DNA from: Nitrospirota bacterium
GTDB lineage: Bacteria; Nitrospirota; Nitrospiria; JACQBW01
DNA length: 41,938 nt
Direction of reading: 5' to 3'
NCBI GenBank assembly: GCA_016178585.1
Contig: JACOTA010000039.1
Location: 1 to 41,938, forward strand
Shown: piece by piece, positions 17,511 to 26,954 of the stretch
How the letters are laid out: each line of letters opens with the position of its first letter
Position numbering within the stretch: position 1 is the first letter of the stretch
The notes under the pieces: model-generated
What the model was told of the DNA's origin: nothing
Databases searched by the model: none
The model's input: only the letters and a program-made list of their open reading frames with translations
Made by a program: the position numbers and the translations under genes

Positions 17511-17620
17511 AGAGAGAATAAAGCGGAATAACCGGCTTTGCCGGTATGAAGCGCGGGGGAACGGGGGGCATTGAGCGGAGTACGCGAAGGCCCCTCGATA
17601 GAATAGACAGGAGAGAAAAA

Positions 17621-19165
17621 ATGAGGACCATTAAAATATTTGATACGACCTTAAGAGACGGGGAGCAGTCCCCGGGATGCAGTATGAATGTGGAAGAAAA
17701 GGTCATCATCGCCAGGCAATTGGCTCAGCTTGGGGTCGATATTATCGAAGCGGGCTTTGCCATCAGCTCGCCTGGGGATTTTGAGGCGATTCAAAAAATA
17801 TCACGGGAGGTTGAAGGACCGGTCATTTGCAGTCTTGCCAGGGCGCGAGTGGAGGATATAGAGCGCGCGGCAGCTGCCATCGCCGACGCTCCGCGAAAAA
17901 GAATTCATACTTTTCTCTCGACATCCGATATTCATCTTGAACACCAGTTCAGGATGACCCGGGATGAAGCTAAAGACCGGGCGTCTGAAATGGTCCGAAG
18001 GGCAAAAGCCCTGGTTGACGATGTGGAGTTTTCTCCGATGGATGCCACCCGGTCTGACCCGTTTTATCTTTATAGCGTTTTGGAAGCGGTGATTGATGCC
18101 GGAGCCATTACGATTAACATTCCGGATACGGTTGGATACGCAACGCCGGAGGAATTTGGCGCTCTGATTAAAGGGATTAAAGAAAATGTCCGGAATATTC
18201 AGTATGCCGTCATATCGGTTCATTGCCATAATGACCTGGGGCTGGCTGTCGCCAATTCGTTGGCCGCGATAAAAAACGGAGCGGGACAGGTGGAGTGCAC
18301 CATTAATGGAATCGGGGAACGGGCTGGAAATGCTTCCCTGGAAGAGGTGGTCATGGCGTTAAGGATAAAAAAGAATGTCTACGATGCTGATACAAAAGTG
18401 AAAACTGAAGAAATTATCAAAAGCAGCCGCCTGCTCACCCGAATTACCGGCATGCAGGTGCAGGCAAACAAAGCCATTGTCGGAGCGAACGCTTTTGCCC
18501 ATGAATCGGGGATTCACCAGGATGGACTCCTCAAAGAAAAATCAACGTATGAAATTATTTCACCGGCGTCGGTCGGTTTAAGCCAGAGTAAAATGGTCAT
18601 GGGAAAACATTCCGGACGACACGCTTTTAGAACCCGTTTAAAAGAAATGGGGTTTGAACTGACGGAAGATGAGATGAATCATGCGTTTGAAAGGTTTAAA
18701 AAGCTGGCTGACCAGAAAAAAGAGGTGTATGAAGATGACTTAAATGCCATTGTCAGCGATGAAATTTCCAAACAGCATGAAACTTTTCGGCTGAAAAACC
18801 TCTATGTGGAAAGTGGAACGCAGGTTAGTCCAACAGCGACTATTGAATTGGAGAGAGAAGGCCGGGTTATCAAAGAAATTGGTAAAGGAGATGGGCCCGT
18901 CGATGCGGTTTACAAAACGCTTGATAAACTCACTCAGAATAAAGGAAAACTTCTTTCTTATATCGTGTCGGCCATTACCGGCGGGACGGACGCGCAGGGC
19001 GAAGTTACGGTCAAGCTGGAGGAAAATGGCAAGGTCGTCGCGGGTCATGGTTCTGATACCGATATTTTGATCGCCAGCGCCAAAGCCTACTTAAATGCGC
19101 TCAACAAGCTGGCAGGAATGAGAGACCTTCATTCTGGCAAAAAAATCTCCATCCACAACCCGTAA
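17621..19165 (+). CDS. leuA: 2-isopropylmalate synthase
   Basis: 514 residues. Committed step of leucine synthesis: acetyl-CoA plus 2-ketoisovalerate gives 2-isopropylmalate. HMGL-like TIM barrel: [17 protein letters not shown], metal-binding [30 protein letters not shown]; then the linker region ([15 protein letters not shown]) and the C-terminal LeuA allosteric domain (from about 390) that binds leucine for feedback inhibition. ATG 17621 follows AGGAGAG and gives the family N-terminus; a longer frame from 17546 would add unrelated residues. Transcription is controlled by the T-box 300 bases upstream, and enzyme activity probably by leucine. Confidence 0.96.
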   Translation: MRTIKIFDTTLRDGEQSPGCSMNVEEKVIIARQLAQLGVDIIEAGFAISSPGDFEAIQKISREVEGPVICSLARARVEDIERAAAAIADAPRKRIHTFLSTSDIHLEHQFRMTRDEAKDRASEMVRRAKALVDDVEFSPMDATRSDPFYLYSVLEAVIDAGAITINIPDTVGYATPEEFGALIKGIKENVRNIQYAVISVHCHNDLGLAVANSLAAIKNGAGQVECTINGIGERAGNASLEEVVMALRIKKNVYDADTKVKTEEIIKSSRLLTRITGMQVQANKAIVGANAFAHESGIHQDGLLKEKSTYEIISPASVGLSQSKMVMGKHSGRHAFRTRLKEMGFELTEDEMNHAFERFKKLADQKKEVYEDDLNAIVSDEISKQHETFRLKNLYVESGTQVSPTATIELEREGRVIKEIGKGDGPVDAVYKTLDKLTQNKGKLLSYIVSAITGGTDAQGEVTVKLEENGKVVAGHGSDTDILIASAKAYLNALNKLAGMRDLHSGKKISIHNP

Positions 19166-19298
19166 TCGATGACGGATCCAAAAACCGCTAAAGAAGCTCC
19201 CTATGAAAAAAATAAATTTTATTTAATGAAAAATTTGTGGCAAAATAATGAAGGAAAAAAATAATTTTCAACCGTTTATCGCGAGAATGGAATAAGGT

Positions 19299-20708
19299 AT
19301 GAAGCCAAAAACAATGTTTGAGAAAATCTGGGAAAACCATATTGTTCATGAGGAGGCCGGGAAGCCGTCCCTTGTTTATATCGACCGGCATCTGGTGCAT
19401 GAAGTGACGTCGCCGCAGGCGTTTGAAGGATTGCGGCTGGCGGGCCGTAAGGTCAGGCGGCCGGATTTGACCTTTGCGACGATGGACCATAATGTTCCCA
19501 CGACCGACAGGTCGCTTCCGATTGAAGACCCGGTTTCCGCTGTTCAAATAGAGACCCTGTCAAAAAACTGTAAGGAGTTCGAGGTGACGCTTTTTGATCT
19601 CAATCACCCTGATCAGGGGATCGTCCATGTCATCGGTCCTGAACTTGGTTTGACCCTTCCCGGAATGACGATTGTCTGCGGCGACAGTCATACTTCCACC
19701 CATGGCGCCTTTGGCGCGCTTGCTTTCGGGATCGGAACCAGCGAAGTGGAGCATGTTCTGGCGACGCAATGTCTCTGGCAGGACCGGCCTCAAACCTTTT
19801 TAATAGAGGTGAATGGAAAGCGTCCTTACGGGGTCGAGGCAAAAGATATGATCCTTTCGATCATCGGTCATATTGGAACGGAAGGGGGTGCCGGCTACGT
19901 GATCGAGTATGGAGGAGAGACGATCCGGGACCTCTCGATGGAAGAGCGGATGACCGTTTGCAACATGTCGATTGAAGGGGGCGCCCGCGCGGGGATGATC
20001 GCGCCGGATGAAAAAACCTATACCTATCTCAAAGGACGTCCCTATGTTCCCGGAGACTTTGAAAAAGCGGTTGCCGGCTGGAAGAAATTAACCGGTGATC
20101 CGGGCGCTCACTATGACCGGACGTTAAAGATCGATGCTGCGGCATTAACGCCGCAGGTGACCTGGGGAACGAACCCGGGCCAGGTGGCGTCTGTCGCCGA
20201 CCGTGTTCCCAACCCTTCTGCCTTTTCTGATCCAAACGCCCGGAAGTCGGCCGAGCGGGCCCTGGAGTATATGGGGCTCAAGGCCGAAACGCCTATTGCG
20301 GATATTCCGGTCAGCCGGGTTTTCATCGGGTCCTGCACCAACGGGAGGATCGAAGACCTTCGCAGGGTGGCCGGTTTTGTGAAAGGCCGCCGGGTCGCTT
20401 CTTCGGTTTACGCCATGATTGTCCCGGGATCTCAGCATGTGAAGCAAAAAGCGGAAGAGGAAGGATTGCATAAAACCTTCAAAGAAGCCGGTTTTGACTG
20501 GCGGGAATCGGGTTGTTCGATGTGTCTGGGGATGAATCCGGATACCTTAAAACCGGGAGAACGGTGTGCGTCCACATCCAATCGTAATTTTGAAGGGCGT
20601 CAGGGTAAAGGGGGCCGTACCCACCTCGTCAGTCCTTTGATGGCGGCCGCCGCCGCGATTGAAGGCCATTTTGTGGATATCAGACAATATCATTTAAATG
20701 GGGAATAA
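19299..20708 (+). CDS. leuC: 3-isopropylmalate dehydratase, large subunit
   Basis: 469 residues, aconitase family. With LeuD it isomerises 2- to 3-isopropylmalate. [4Fe-4S] ligands are the Cys in [14 protein letters not shown] and the two in [24 protein letters not shown] and [20 protein letters not shown] are substrate-site motifs. Length matches the proteobacterial-type large subunit. The start has a purine-rich AATAAGGT upstream. leuD follows nine bases later. Confidence 0.96.
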   Translation: MKPKTMFEKIWENHIVHEEAGKPSLVYIDRHLVHEVTSPQAFEGLRLAGRKVRRPDLTFATMDHNVPTTDRSLPIEDPVSAVQIETLSKNCKEFEVTLFDLNHPDQGIVHVIGPELGLTLPGMTIVCGDSHTSTHGAFGALAFGIGTSEVEHVLATQCLWQDRPQTFLIEVNGKRPYGVEAKDMILSIIGHIGTEGGAGYVIEYGGETIRDLSMEERMTVCNMSIEGGARAGMIAPDEKTYTYLKGRPYVPGDFEKAVAGWKKLTGDPGAHYDRTLKIDAAALTPQVTWGTNPGQVASVADRVPNPSAFSDPNARKSAERALEYMGLKAETPIADIPVSRVFIGSCTNGRIEDLRRVAGFVKGRRVASSVYAMIVPGSQHVKQKAEEEGLHKTFKEAGFDWRESGCSMCLGMNPDTLKPGERCASTSNRNFEGRQGKGGRTHLVSPLMAAAAAIEGHFVDIRQYHLNGE

Positions 20709-20717
20709 GGAGTAAAG

Positions 20718-21308
20718 ATGATGGAACCTTTTACAAAACTAAACGGAATTGTGGCTTCCCTTGATCTGAATAACGTCGATACCGACCAGATTATTCCCAA
20801 GCAGTTTCTTAAGCGGATTGAGCGGACCGGGTTCGGTCAGTTCCTTTTTTTTGACTGGCGGTTAGACAAAGACCATCGTTTAAATCCGGATTTTGAACTG
20901 AATGCCCCGCGTTATCAGGGCGCCGCGATTTTGGTGACCCGCGCCAATTTTGGGTGCGGCTCTTCCCGGGAGCATGCCCCGTGGGCGCTTCTCGATTACG
21001 GTTTTCGATGTATTATTGCCCCTTCGTTTGCCGATATTTTTTACAATAATTGTTTTAAGAACGGGATTCTTCCCGTCCGGTTGAGCGAAGAGAAAACCGA
21101 GACGCTTTTTCAGCATGTTCGGAAGACGCCGGGTTATCGGTTGACGGTGGACCTTCAGGAAAAGAAGATCACCTCTGAGGACGGCCTGGTCTTTTCCATC
21201 GAGGTGGATGACTATCGCCGCCATTGCCTCCTCAACGGCCTGGATGATATCGGACTGACCCTCCAATACGAGGGAAAGATAAAGGAATACGAAGCCAGAC
21301 AGGCTTAA
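20718..21308 (+). CDS. leuD: 3-isopropylmalate dehydratase, small subunit
   Basis: 196 residues (start ATG 20718 or the adjacent 20721). Swivel domain of the isomerase: [16 protein letters not shown] at the N-terminus and [20 protein letters not shown], the conserved substrate-binding loop. It combines with LeuC. The last two bases of its stop codon form part of a 5-base duplication (AATCG) flanking repeat copy 3, so the element landed right at the stop without changing the protein. Confidence 0.96.
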   Translation: MMEPFTKLNGIVASLDLNNVDTDQIIPKQFLKRIERTGFGQFLFFDWRLDKDHRLNPDFELNAPRYQGAAILVTRANFGCGSSREHAPWALLDYGFRCIIAPSFADIFYNNCFKNGILPVRLSEEKTETLFQHVRKTPGYRLTVDLQEKKITSEDGLVFSIEVDDYRRHCLLNGLDDIGLTLQYEGKIKEYEARQA

Positions 21309-21311
21309 TCG

Positions 21312-21452
21312 CCCAAGAACAGCGATAGGATTTGTAACTCCTTGTTTTGCCTGTCATCGCGAGCGCCCGCAGGGTGCGTGGCGATCTCGGTTCACGATGG
21401 CGAGATTGCTTCGCTTCGCTCGCAATGACAACTTTCTATCGCTGGTCTTGGG
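21312..21452. repeat. MITE-like 141-bp repeat, copy 3, with target duplication
   Basis: Begins CCCAAGAACAGCGATAGG and ends CTATCGCTGGTCTTGGG. AATCG is present directly before (21307-21311) and after (21453-21457), a likely 5-bp target-site duplication. Internally it is a chain of palindromes with no ORF. It is near-identical to the reverse complement of copy 1, pointing to recent movement. Confidence 0.9.
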
Positions 21453-21465
21453 AATCGCTTGAAGC

Positions 21466-21494
21466 TTGATTGTAAGCAATGGGTTAGGTATACT
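21466..21494 (+). promoter_or_regulatory. Promoter for leuB-asd
   Basis: TTGATT (21466-21471) and TATACT (21489-21494) are spaced by 17 bases, 13 bases after repeat copy 3. The leader to leuB would be about 70 nt and AT-rich. This suggests leuB has its own transcription start and is not wholly dependent on the T-box message. Confidence 0.6.
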
Positions 21495-21568
21495 AACAAT
21501 TTAGAGTCTAATATTTTCAAATTAAATTCCTAACTTATTGAATTTACTTATTTTATTGGAGATTGTTT

Positions 21569-22666
21569 TTGAAGAAGGAATTTAAAATAGCCATTTTACC
21601 TGGCGATGGGATCGGTCCGGAGGTCATGACAGAGGCATTAAAAGTCATGGATCGAATTGAAGAAAAATTCGACATTAAGTTTAAACGGACCGAAGCCAAT
21701 GTCGGGGGTGCGGGAATCGATCGGGAAGGAAAAGCGCTCCCCGATCGAACGGTTCAGATCTGCAAAGAATCGGATGCTATCTTATTCGGGTCCGTTGGCG
21801 GTCCAAAATGGGAAAATCTTCCCCCGCAGGAACAGCCTGAGCGAGGCGCTCTTCTTCCCCTCCGAAAAATCTTTGGTTTATTTGCCAATTTGCGGCCTGC
21901 GATCGTCTTCCCGGCCCTGGCGAAATCATCGGTGCTTCGTTCCGATATTGTTGGGGAAGGTTTTAATATTTTGATTGTGCGGGAATTAACCGGAGGGATT
22001 TATTTTGGACAGCCCAAAGGCCGGGAAAAAATAGAACAGGGGGAAAGAGGATTTGATACACTGGTCTATACGACTCCGGAAATTGAACGGATTGCTCATG
22101 TGGCCTTCCAGGCAGCGCGAAAGAGGTCAAAAAAAGTCACCTCAATTGATAAAGCTAATGTCTTAACCACCATGGTCCTCTGGAGAGAGGTTGTTACCCG
22201 GGTTGGAAAACTCTATCCCGATGTGACTTTAAGCCATATGTACGTCGACAATGCGGCTATGCAGCTCGTAAAGAATCCCAGGCAGTTTGATGTTATTTTA
22301 GCCGACAATATGTTTGGAGATATCTTAAGCGATGAGGCGGCAATGTTGACCGGTTCTCTCGGCATGCTTCCCTCTGCTTCTTTAAGTGAAGGGAGTTTTG
22401 GGCTCTTTGAGCCTTCCGGAGGTTCAGCTCCTGATATTGCGGGGAAAGGGATTGCGAATCCCATCGCGCAGATCCTTTCTTTTGGGATGCTTCTAAAATA
22501 TGCCTGTCAATCGGAGAAGGCTTCCTTGACCGTTGAGACGGCCGTGAAAAATGTTTTGGACAGAGGTTTCCGGACATCTGATATCGCCTTGAATGCGGGA
22601 GCTGAAAAAATCGTCACCACGGGGGAGATGGGAGACTTAATTTCCATGGAGATTAAAGGAAGCTAA
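21569..22666 (+). CDS. leuB: 3-isopropylmalate dehydrogenase
   Basis: 365 residues from TTG 21569, chosen because GGAGA lies 6 nt upstream and the product starts [19 protein letters not shown]; another TTG at 21563 is too close to that site. It oxidises and decarboxylates 3-isopropylmalate using NAD. Family features: [26 protein letters not shown], the catalytic Lys/Tyr region, [20 protein letters not shown] metal-binding Asp residues, and the NAD site with [18 protein letters not shown]. The stop abuts the asd ATG. Confidence 0.95.
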   Translation: MKKEFKIAILPGDGIGPEVMTEALKVMDRIEEKFDIKFKRTEANVGGAGIDREGKALPDRTVQICKESDAILFGSVGGPKWENLPPQEQPERGALLPLRKIFGLFANLRPAIVFPALAKSSVLRSDIVGEGFNILIVRELTGGIYFGQPKGREKIEQGERGFDTLVYTTPEIERIAHVAFQAARKRSKKVTSIDKANVLTTMVLWREVVTRVGKLYPDVTLSHMYVDNAAMQLVKNPRQFDVILADNMFGDILSDEAAMLTGSLGMLPSASLSEGSFGLFEPSGGSAPDIAGKGIANPIAQILSFGMLLKYACQSEKASLTVETAVKNVLDRGFRTSDIALNAGAEKIVTTGEMGDLISMEIKGS

Positions 22667-23683
22667 ATGCTTAAGAAAAAACCGGCATATCAGGTTGCAG
22701 TCGTGGGAGCGACGGGGGTCGTGGGAAACGAGATGATGGAGATTCTGGAAGAAAGGGACTTCCCGGTCGAGACACTCCATCCGTTTGCTTCTCCGAATTC
22801 CGCAGGGAGAGTCGTTCAGTTTAGAGGCAAGGCCGTGAAGGTCAAGCTTTTAGAGCCCTCTTCTTTTGATGGGATCGATATTGCCCTTTTTTCCGCGGGC
22901 TCCCAAACGAGCCTGAAATATGGTCCCATTGCCGCTAAGGCGGGAACAGTTGTGATTGATAACAGCAGCGCCTTTCGAATGGAAAAAGATGTTCCTCTGG
23001 TGGTGCCCGAAGTAAATATAAAAGCAGCGTTTACCCATAAAGGGATCATTGCCAACCCGAACTGCTCGACCATTCAGATGGTGGTGGCGCTTTACCCCCT
23101 CCATCAGGCGGCGCGGATTACCCGGATTGTCGTCACGACCTTTCAGTCTGTTTCTGGAAAAGGTAAAAAAGCGGTGGATGAGCTGATGGAACAGACCCGC
23201 TCCCTCTTATCTTTTAAAGAGGTGGAGGTTAAAGAATTTCCCCACCAGATTGCCTTTAACTGTCTCCCGCAGATCGACGATTTTCTGGATAACGCCTATA
23301 CCAAAGAAGAGATGAAAATGGTTAATGAAACCCATAAGATCATGGGGGATAACTCGATCCGGGTGACGGCGACCACCGTCAGGGTCCCGGTCTTCCGGTG
23401 CCATTCCGAATCGGTCAATATTGAAACAGAAAAGAAACTAAGCGCCAATGAAGCAAGAGCCGTTCTAGCGGTTTCTCCTGGAGTGATCGTCTTCGATGAT
23501 CCCAAAAGAAAAATTTATCCTCTTCCCTCTGAACATGCCGGAAAAGATGAGGTCTATGTCGGAAGAATCAGAGAAGATTTTTCGGTTCCCTCAGGCTTAA
23601 ACCTCTGGATTGTATCGGATAATATTCGCAAAGGCGCGGCGCTCAATGCCGTTCAAATTGCCGAGGAACTCATTAAATTCTGA
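22667..23683 (+). CDS. asd: Aspartate-semialdehyde dehydrogenase
   Basis: 338 residues. It makes aspartate semialdehyde from aspartyl phosphate with NADPH, feeding Lys/diaminopimelate, Thr and Met. N-terminal NADP motif VAVVGATGVVGNEMMEILEE, catalytic Cys in IANPNCSTIQM, TTFQSVSGKGKKAVDEL, and substrate-binding RVPVFRCHSESV with the catalytic His. It directly follows leuB with no gap. Confidence 0.95.
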   Translation: MLKKKPAYQVAVVGATGVVGNEMMEILEERDFPVETLHPFASPNSAGRVVQFRGKAVKVKLLEPSSFDGIDIALFSAGSQTSLKYGPIAAKAGTVVIDNSSAFRMEKDVPLVVPEVNIKAAFTHKGIIANPNCSTIQMVVALYPLHQAARITRIVVTTFQSVSGKGKKAVDELMEQTRSLLSFKEVEVKEFPHQIAFNCLPQIDDFLDNAYTKEEMKMVNETHKIMGDNSIRVTATTVRVPVFRCHSESVNIETEKKLSANEARAVLAVSPGVIVFDDPKRKIYPLPSEHAGKDEVYVGRIREDFSVPSGLNLWIVSDNIRKGAALNAVQIAEELIKF

Positions 23684-23810
23684 CCGTCTCATCCGGGGTA
23701 TCCCCTTCGAGGGACAGCCCTTCTCCGTTGTTTCCACGACCCCTTTCCGGCTCCTTTTCCTGATTTTAAAAAGAGAACGGCCGCCCGGGCTTAAAATAGG
23801 AAAAAATGAA

Positions 23811-24728
23811 ATGGAAGTTGAAACAGAATTAATTGAAAGAATAAAAAAGTTAAAAAAAGAAAGAAATGCGATTATTCTTTCCCATAATTATCAAATCCCC
23901 GAAGTTCAGGATGTGGCCGATTTTATCGGGGATTCTCTCGAACTTTCTTTAAAGGCGTCCAAAACGGCCGCGGAGGTGATTGTTTTTTGCGGGGTCCATT
24001 TTATGGCTGAAACCGCGGCCATCCTCTGTCCCGGTAAAAAAGTCTTGATGCCCGATCTTCACGCGGGCTGTCCGATGGCCGATATGATCACGGCGGATCA
24101 GTTAAGGGCCCTGAAAGCCGCGCACCCGGGCGCCGTGGTGGTCTGCTATGTCAACACCTCGGCGGAAGTAAAGGCCGAAAGCGATATTTGCTGTACCTCT
24201 TCAAATGCCGTTAACGTGGTTAACTCCGTTCCTCCGGAAAAAGAGATCATTTTTATTCCCGATAAGCACCTGGCTGAATTTGTGGAAGAACAGACGGGAA
24301 GGAAAATGATTGTTTATGACGGTTATTGTCCCAGCCACGTCAGAATGATGGCCGAAGAGCTTCAGAAAGCGCAAGAAACTTATTGCGATGCTCCTGTTCT
24401 TGTCCATCCCGAGTCCCCTGCCGACATTATCCGGGAGGCGGATCAGGTTCTCAGTACCAGCGGGATATGCCGGGTTTCAAAAGAATCGGCGGCATCGACC
24501 ATTATTGTTGCGACAGAGCCTGGAATTCTTCATCGTTTGAAAAAAGAAAGCCCGGAGAAAACGTTTGTCCCGGCCTGTAAATGGTGCAATTGCGCCAATA
24601 TGAAGATGAATACCCTTGAGAAAATTTTGTGGGTCCTGGAAGATATGGCAAATGAGGTGGTTATTCCGGCTGAGATTCAAAGAAAGGCAAAAAAAGCCGT
24701 TGAGAGAATGCTTCAAATTACGGCATAA
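23811..24728 (+). CDS. nadA: Quinolinate synthase
   Basis: 305 residues. NadA condenses iminoaspartate with dihydroxyacetone phosphate to quinolinate, the NAD precursor, with a [4Fe-4S] cluster. Visible are SHNYQIPEVQDVADFIGDSL, VFCGVHFMAETAAIL, the central Cys region SDICCTSSNAV, and CKWCNCANMKMNTLEKI near the C-terminus. ATG 23811 gives the standard N-terminus; an open frame extends up to 23610 inside asd but encodes nothing family-like. The 127-base gap after asd shows no clear signal. nadB and nadC are not in the window. Confidence 0.93.
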   Translation: MEVETELIERIKKLKKERNAIILSHNYQIPEVQDVADFIGDSLELSLKASKTAAEVIVFCGVHFMAETAAILCPGKKVLMPDLHAGCPMADMITADQLRALKAAHPGAVVVCYVNTSAEVKAESDICCTSSNAVNVVNSVPPEKEIIFIPDKHLAEFVEEQTGRKMIVYDGYCPSHVRMMAEELQKAQETYCDAPVLVHPESPADIIREADQVLSTSGICRVSKESAASTIIVATEPGILHRLKKESPEKTFVPACKWCNCANMKMNTLEKILWVLEDMANEVVIPAEIQRKAKKAVERMLQITA

Positions 24729-24771
24729 AATTCCCTTTCCCTTATTTACGTGCCAGCCCAGGAGATAAGCA

Positions 24772-24990
24772 ATGGCAAGAAGTTTAATTGTTTTAGGATT
24801 CGTGTTGGCGGGAGTTGGCGTTATTTTTCTCTTTGCAGAGAAGTTTCCCGATAAAATTGGCTGGCTGGGAAAGCTTCCGGGCGATATTTACGTTGAAAAA
24901 AAAGATTTTAAATTTTATTTTCCGCTGACAACCTCCATTTTAATCAGTTTAATCTTAACCCTGGTTTTCTGGTTCTTTGGAAAAAGATGA
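24772..24990 (+). CDS. DUF2905 family small membrane protein
   Basis: 72 residues with two membrane helices (about 5-23 and 52-70) joined by the family loop LGKLPGDIYVEKKDFKFYFP, which is nearly invariant in DUF2905. Function unknown. GGAGA lies 7 nt before the ATG. Its stop overlaps the queA start (ATGA), suggesting coupled translation. Confidence 0.85.
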   Translation: MARSLIVLGFVLAGVGVIFLFAEKFPDKIGWLGKLPGDIYVEKKDFKFYFPLTTSILISLILTLVFWFFGKR

Positions 24991-26015
24991 AACTCTCCGA
25001 TTTTGATTATCCGATTCAAAATCATACGATTGCTCAATATCCTCCTCCCGTCAGAGACCAGGCGCGTCTTCTTGTGCTAAATCGCGCGACCGGAGAGATG
25101 GCTCATCGTCATTTTTCGAATTTGGCCGAGCTTCTTGAACCCGGCCAGGTTCTCGTCCTTAATGATACCAAAGTTTTTCCGGCGCGATTGACCGGTCACA
25201 GAGAGACCGGAGCCAGAACAGAGATATTCCTCCTTCATCCGAGGTCTTCTTTTCAATGGGAAGCCTTGTCCAGGGGAAAATTCAGAAAGTTCCATAAGGT
25301 TCATTTAAAAGGAGGATTAGAAGGGCGTTTTATCGAAGATTTAGGAGAGGGAAAGGCCCTGATAGAGTTTAAGGAAGAAGAAACCAGTGTTAAAAACCAT
25401 TTTTTAAAGCATGGGGAGGTTCCGCTTCCTCCTTATATCCGGCGGGAAAACGGTCTGCAGACAGAAGATCGTGAAAATTATCAGACGGTTTACGCGAAAG
25501 CTTACGGATCGGTAGCCGCTCCGACGGCCGGACTTCATTTCACCCCATCCTTGTTGGACAAACTCGGGAGGAAAGGGGTTGAAATCGTCACCCTTACCCT
25601 TCATGTCGGGCTGGGGACGTTTAAACCGGTCCATTGCGAAGAAATAGAACAACATAAAATGGAGAATGAATTCTATTCGGTATCAGAGGAATCGGCAAAA
25701 AAGCTCCGGTCGGCAAAGGCTGAAAACCGGAAAGTCATTGCCGTGGGGACAACCACCACCCGCACTCTCGAGACGATTTCCACTCAAAAGGGTGAAATTG
25801 TGAGCGGGAGAGGGTACACGGAATTTTTTATTTTTCCGGGGTATCTCTTTAAGGCCGTTGACGGATTGATTACAAACTTTCACCTTCCCAGAACCACCCT
25901 TCTCATGCTAGTGTCTGCCTTTGCCGGGAGAGAGCTCGTTTTACAGGCGTATGAAACGGCATTAAAAGAAAATTACCGGTTTTACAGTTATGGGGATGCG
26001 ATGTTTATCCTCTAG
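24987..26015 (+). CDS. queA: S-adenosylmethionine:tRNA ribosyltransferase-isomerase
   Basis: 342 residues. It transfers and isomerises the ribosyl group of SAM onto preQ1 in the tRNA wobble position, giving epoxyqueuosine. Family motifs: LNDTKVFPARLTGHRETGAR, the YAKAYGSVAAPTAGLHFT active-site block, LHVGLGTFKPV, and VAVGTTTTRTLET (AVGTTTTRTLE). Length is normal. Other queuosine genes are not in the window. Confidence 0.95.
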   Translation: MKLSDFDYPIQNHTIAQYPPPVRDQARLLVLNRATGEMAHRHFSNLAELLEPGQVLVLNDTKVFPARLTGHRETGARTEIFLLHPRSSFQWEALSRGKFRKFHKVHLKGGLEGRFIEDLGEGKALIEFKEEETSVKNHFLKHGEVPLPPYIRRENGLQTEDRENYQTVYAKAYGSVAAPTAGLHFTPSLLDKLGRKGVEIVTLTLHVGLGTFKPVHCEEIEQHKMENEFYSVSEESAKKLRSAKAENRKVIAVGTTTTRTLETISTQKGEIVSGRGYTEFFIFPGYLFKAVDGLITNFHLPRTTLLMLVSAFAGRELVLQAYETALKENYRFYSYGDAMFIL

Positions 26016-26027
26016 GAGGACGCAATA

Positions 26028-26627
26028 ATGAGAGACCTGGATAATCTTAAAGAGCCGTCCGAGAAACATGGCTCAAAAATTAATTTTGCTCGAGCTTCCG
26101 CCATGATCATCTTATTGTTCGGGCTGCTGGCGGGGGCATTCCTCGCCTGGCGGGCAACAACCTCCGCTCCGAAAGAGCCGAAAAAACCAGACGTTCAAAT
26201 TCCGGTGACAAAAAAAAATCCAGAGCCTGATTTAACGTTTTATAAAAACCTGAAAGATAAGAATGAAACGGAAAACAAAAAAGAACAAATTGTCGGATTA
26301 ATCCCTCCCTCTGCCTCCCGCCCGGCGCCTTCCGGAGGCCAGACATCCGGTTTCGCTGAAAATCCAGTTTCACCTCGCTTTACTTTGCAGGTGGGATCGA
26401 TGAAAGATTATCAGAAGGCTCTTCTTTTGAGTGAAAAGCTTGTAAAAAAAGGATTCCCGTCCTATGTCATTTCCGCTGAAATCCCTCAAAGAGGGATTTA
26501 TTACCGAATTAGAGTGGGTCATTATGTGACCCGAAAGGCGGCAGAGAAGGTTCTCGAACAATTGAAGCGTCAGGGAGAGGCGGAAGTGATTCTGGCGCGG
26601 GAAAACGTCATGACCAGGTCACGTTAA
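26028..26627 (+). CDS. SPOR-domain membrane protein
   Basis: 199 residues. A short cytoplasmic N-terminus, one membrane helix (about 24-41, ASAMIILLFGLLAGAFLAW), a basic/proline linker and a C-terminal SPOR domain (about 118-195: FTLQVGSMKDYQKALLLSEK, then YYRIRVGHYVTRKAAEKVLE). SPOR domains bind denuded peptidoglycan at division sites, so a cell-division or wall role is likely. AGGAGG eight nt before the ATG is a strong ribosome site. The stop overlaps the convergent gene 26624-26899 by four bases. Confidence 0.85.
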   Translation: MRDLDNLKEPSEKHGSKINFARASAMIILLFGLLAGAFLAWRATTSAPKEPKKPDVQIPVTKKNPEPDLTFYKNLKDKNETENKKEQIVGLIPPSASRPAPSGGQTSGFAENPVSPRFTLQVGSMKDYQKALLLSEKLVKKGFPSYVISAEIPQRGIYYRIRVGHYVTRKAAEKVLEQLKRQGEAEVILARENVMTRSR

Positions 26628-26899
26628 AGAAGTTTTATTTTTTTTTCTTTGGAAAGGTTTTCGAGAACGGAAATCGCGGAATGAACCCGTTGTAGCCGGC
26701 TGTTTCTTTTCCGGATTGCATTGACGTCGTGGGAAGGAAAACCTTCCGCCCGGATGAAGTTCATGATTTTTCGAAGCGCGGCATGAAAAGGTTTGTAGTG
26801 CTGGGCTTCCAGCAGTTTAACGGTGAGCGGATTTAAGACGAAAAACCCATCCGCGATGTCTTTCGCAATTGCTTCAAGACTTTTGCCATTGACTTCCAT
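26624..26899 (-). CDS. Hypothetical 91-residue protein
   Basis: Not recognised. A soluble, mostly helical, basic protein (LEAIAKDIADGFFVLNPLTV, then KPFHAALRKIMNFIRAEGFP). No signal peptide, Cys motif or membrane segment. It converges with the SPOR gene and diverges from the helicase gene at 26955; such a compact placement and full use of the gap support a real gene. Its ribosome site is weak (TATCTTTATAGTT before ATG). Confidence 0.5.
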   Translation of the reverse strand: MEVNGKSLEAIAKDIADGFFVLNPLTVKLLEAQHYKPFHAALRKIMNFIRAEGFPSHDVNAIRKRNSRLQRVHSAISVLENLSKEKKIKLL

Positions 26900-26954
26900 A
26901 ACTATAAAGATACCAAATTTTCTAAACCTGTCAAAGTCGTTCTAGAGCCAGCCA

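Noticed and set aside
23610-23810. 67-residue N-terminal extension of nadA
   Set aside because: It overlaps the end of asd in another frame and encodes nothing like NadA, while ATG 23811 gives the normal start.
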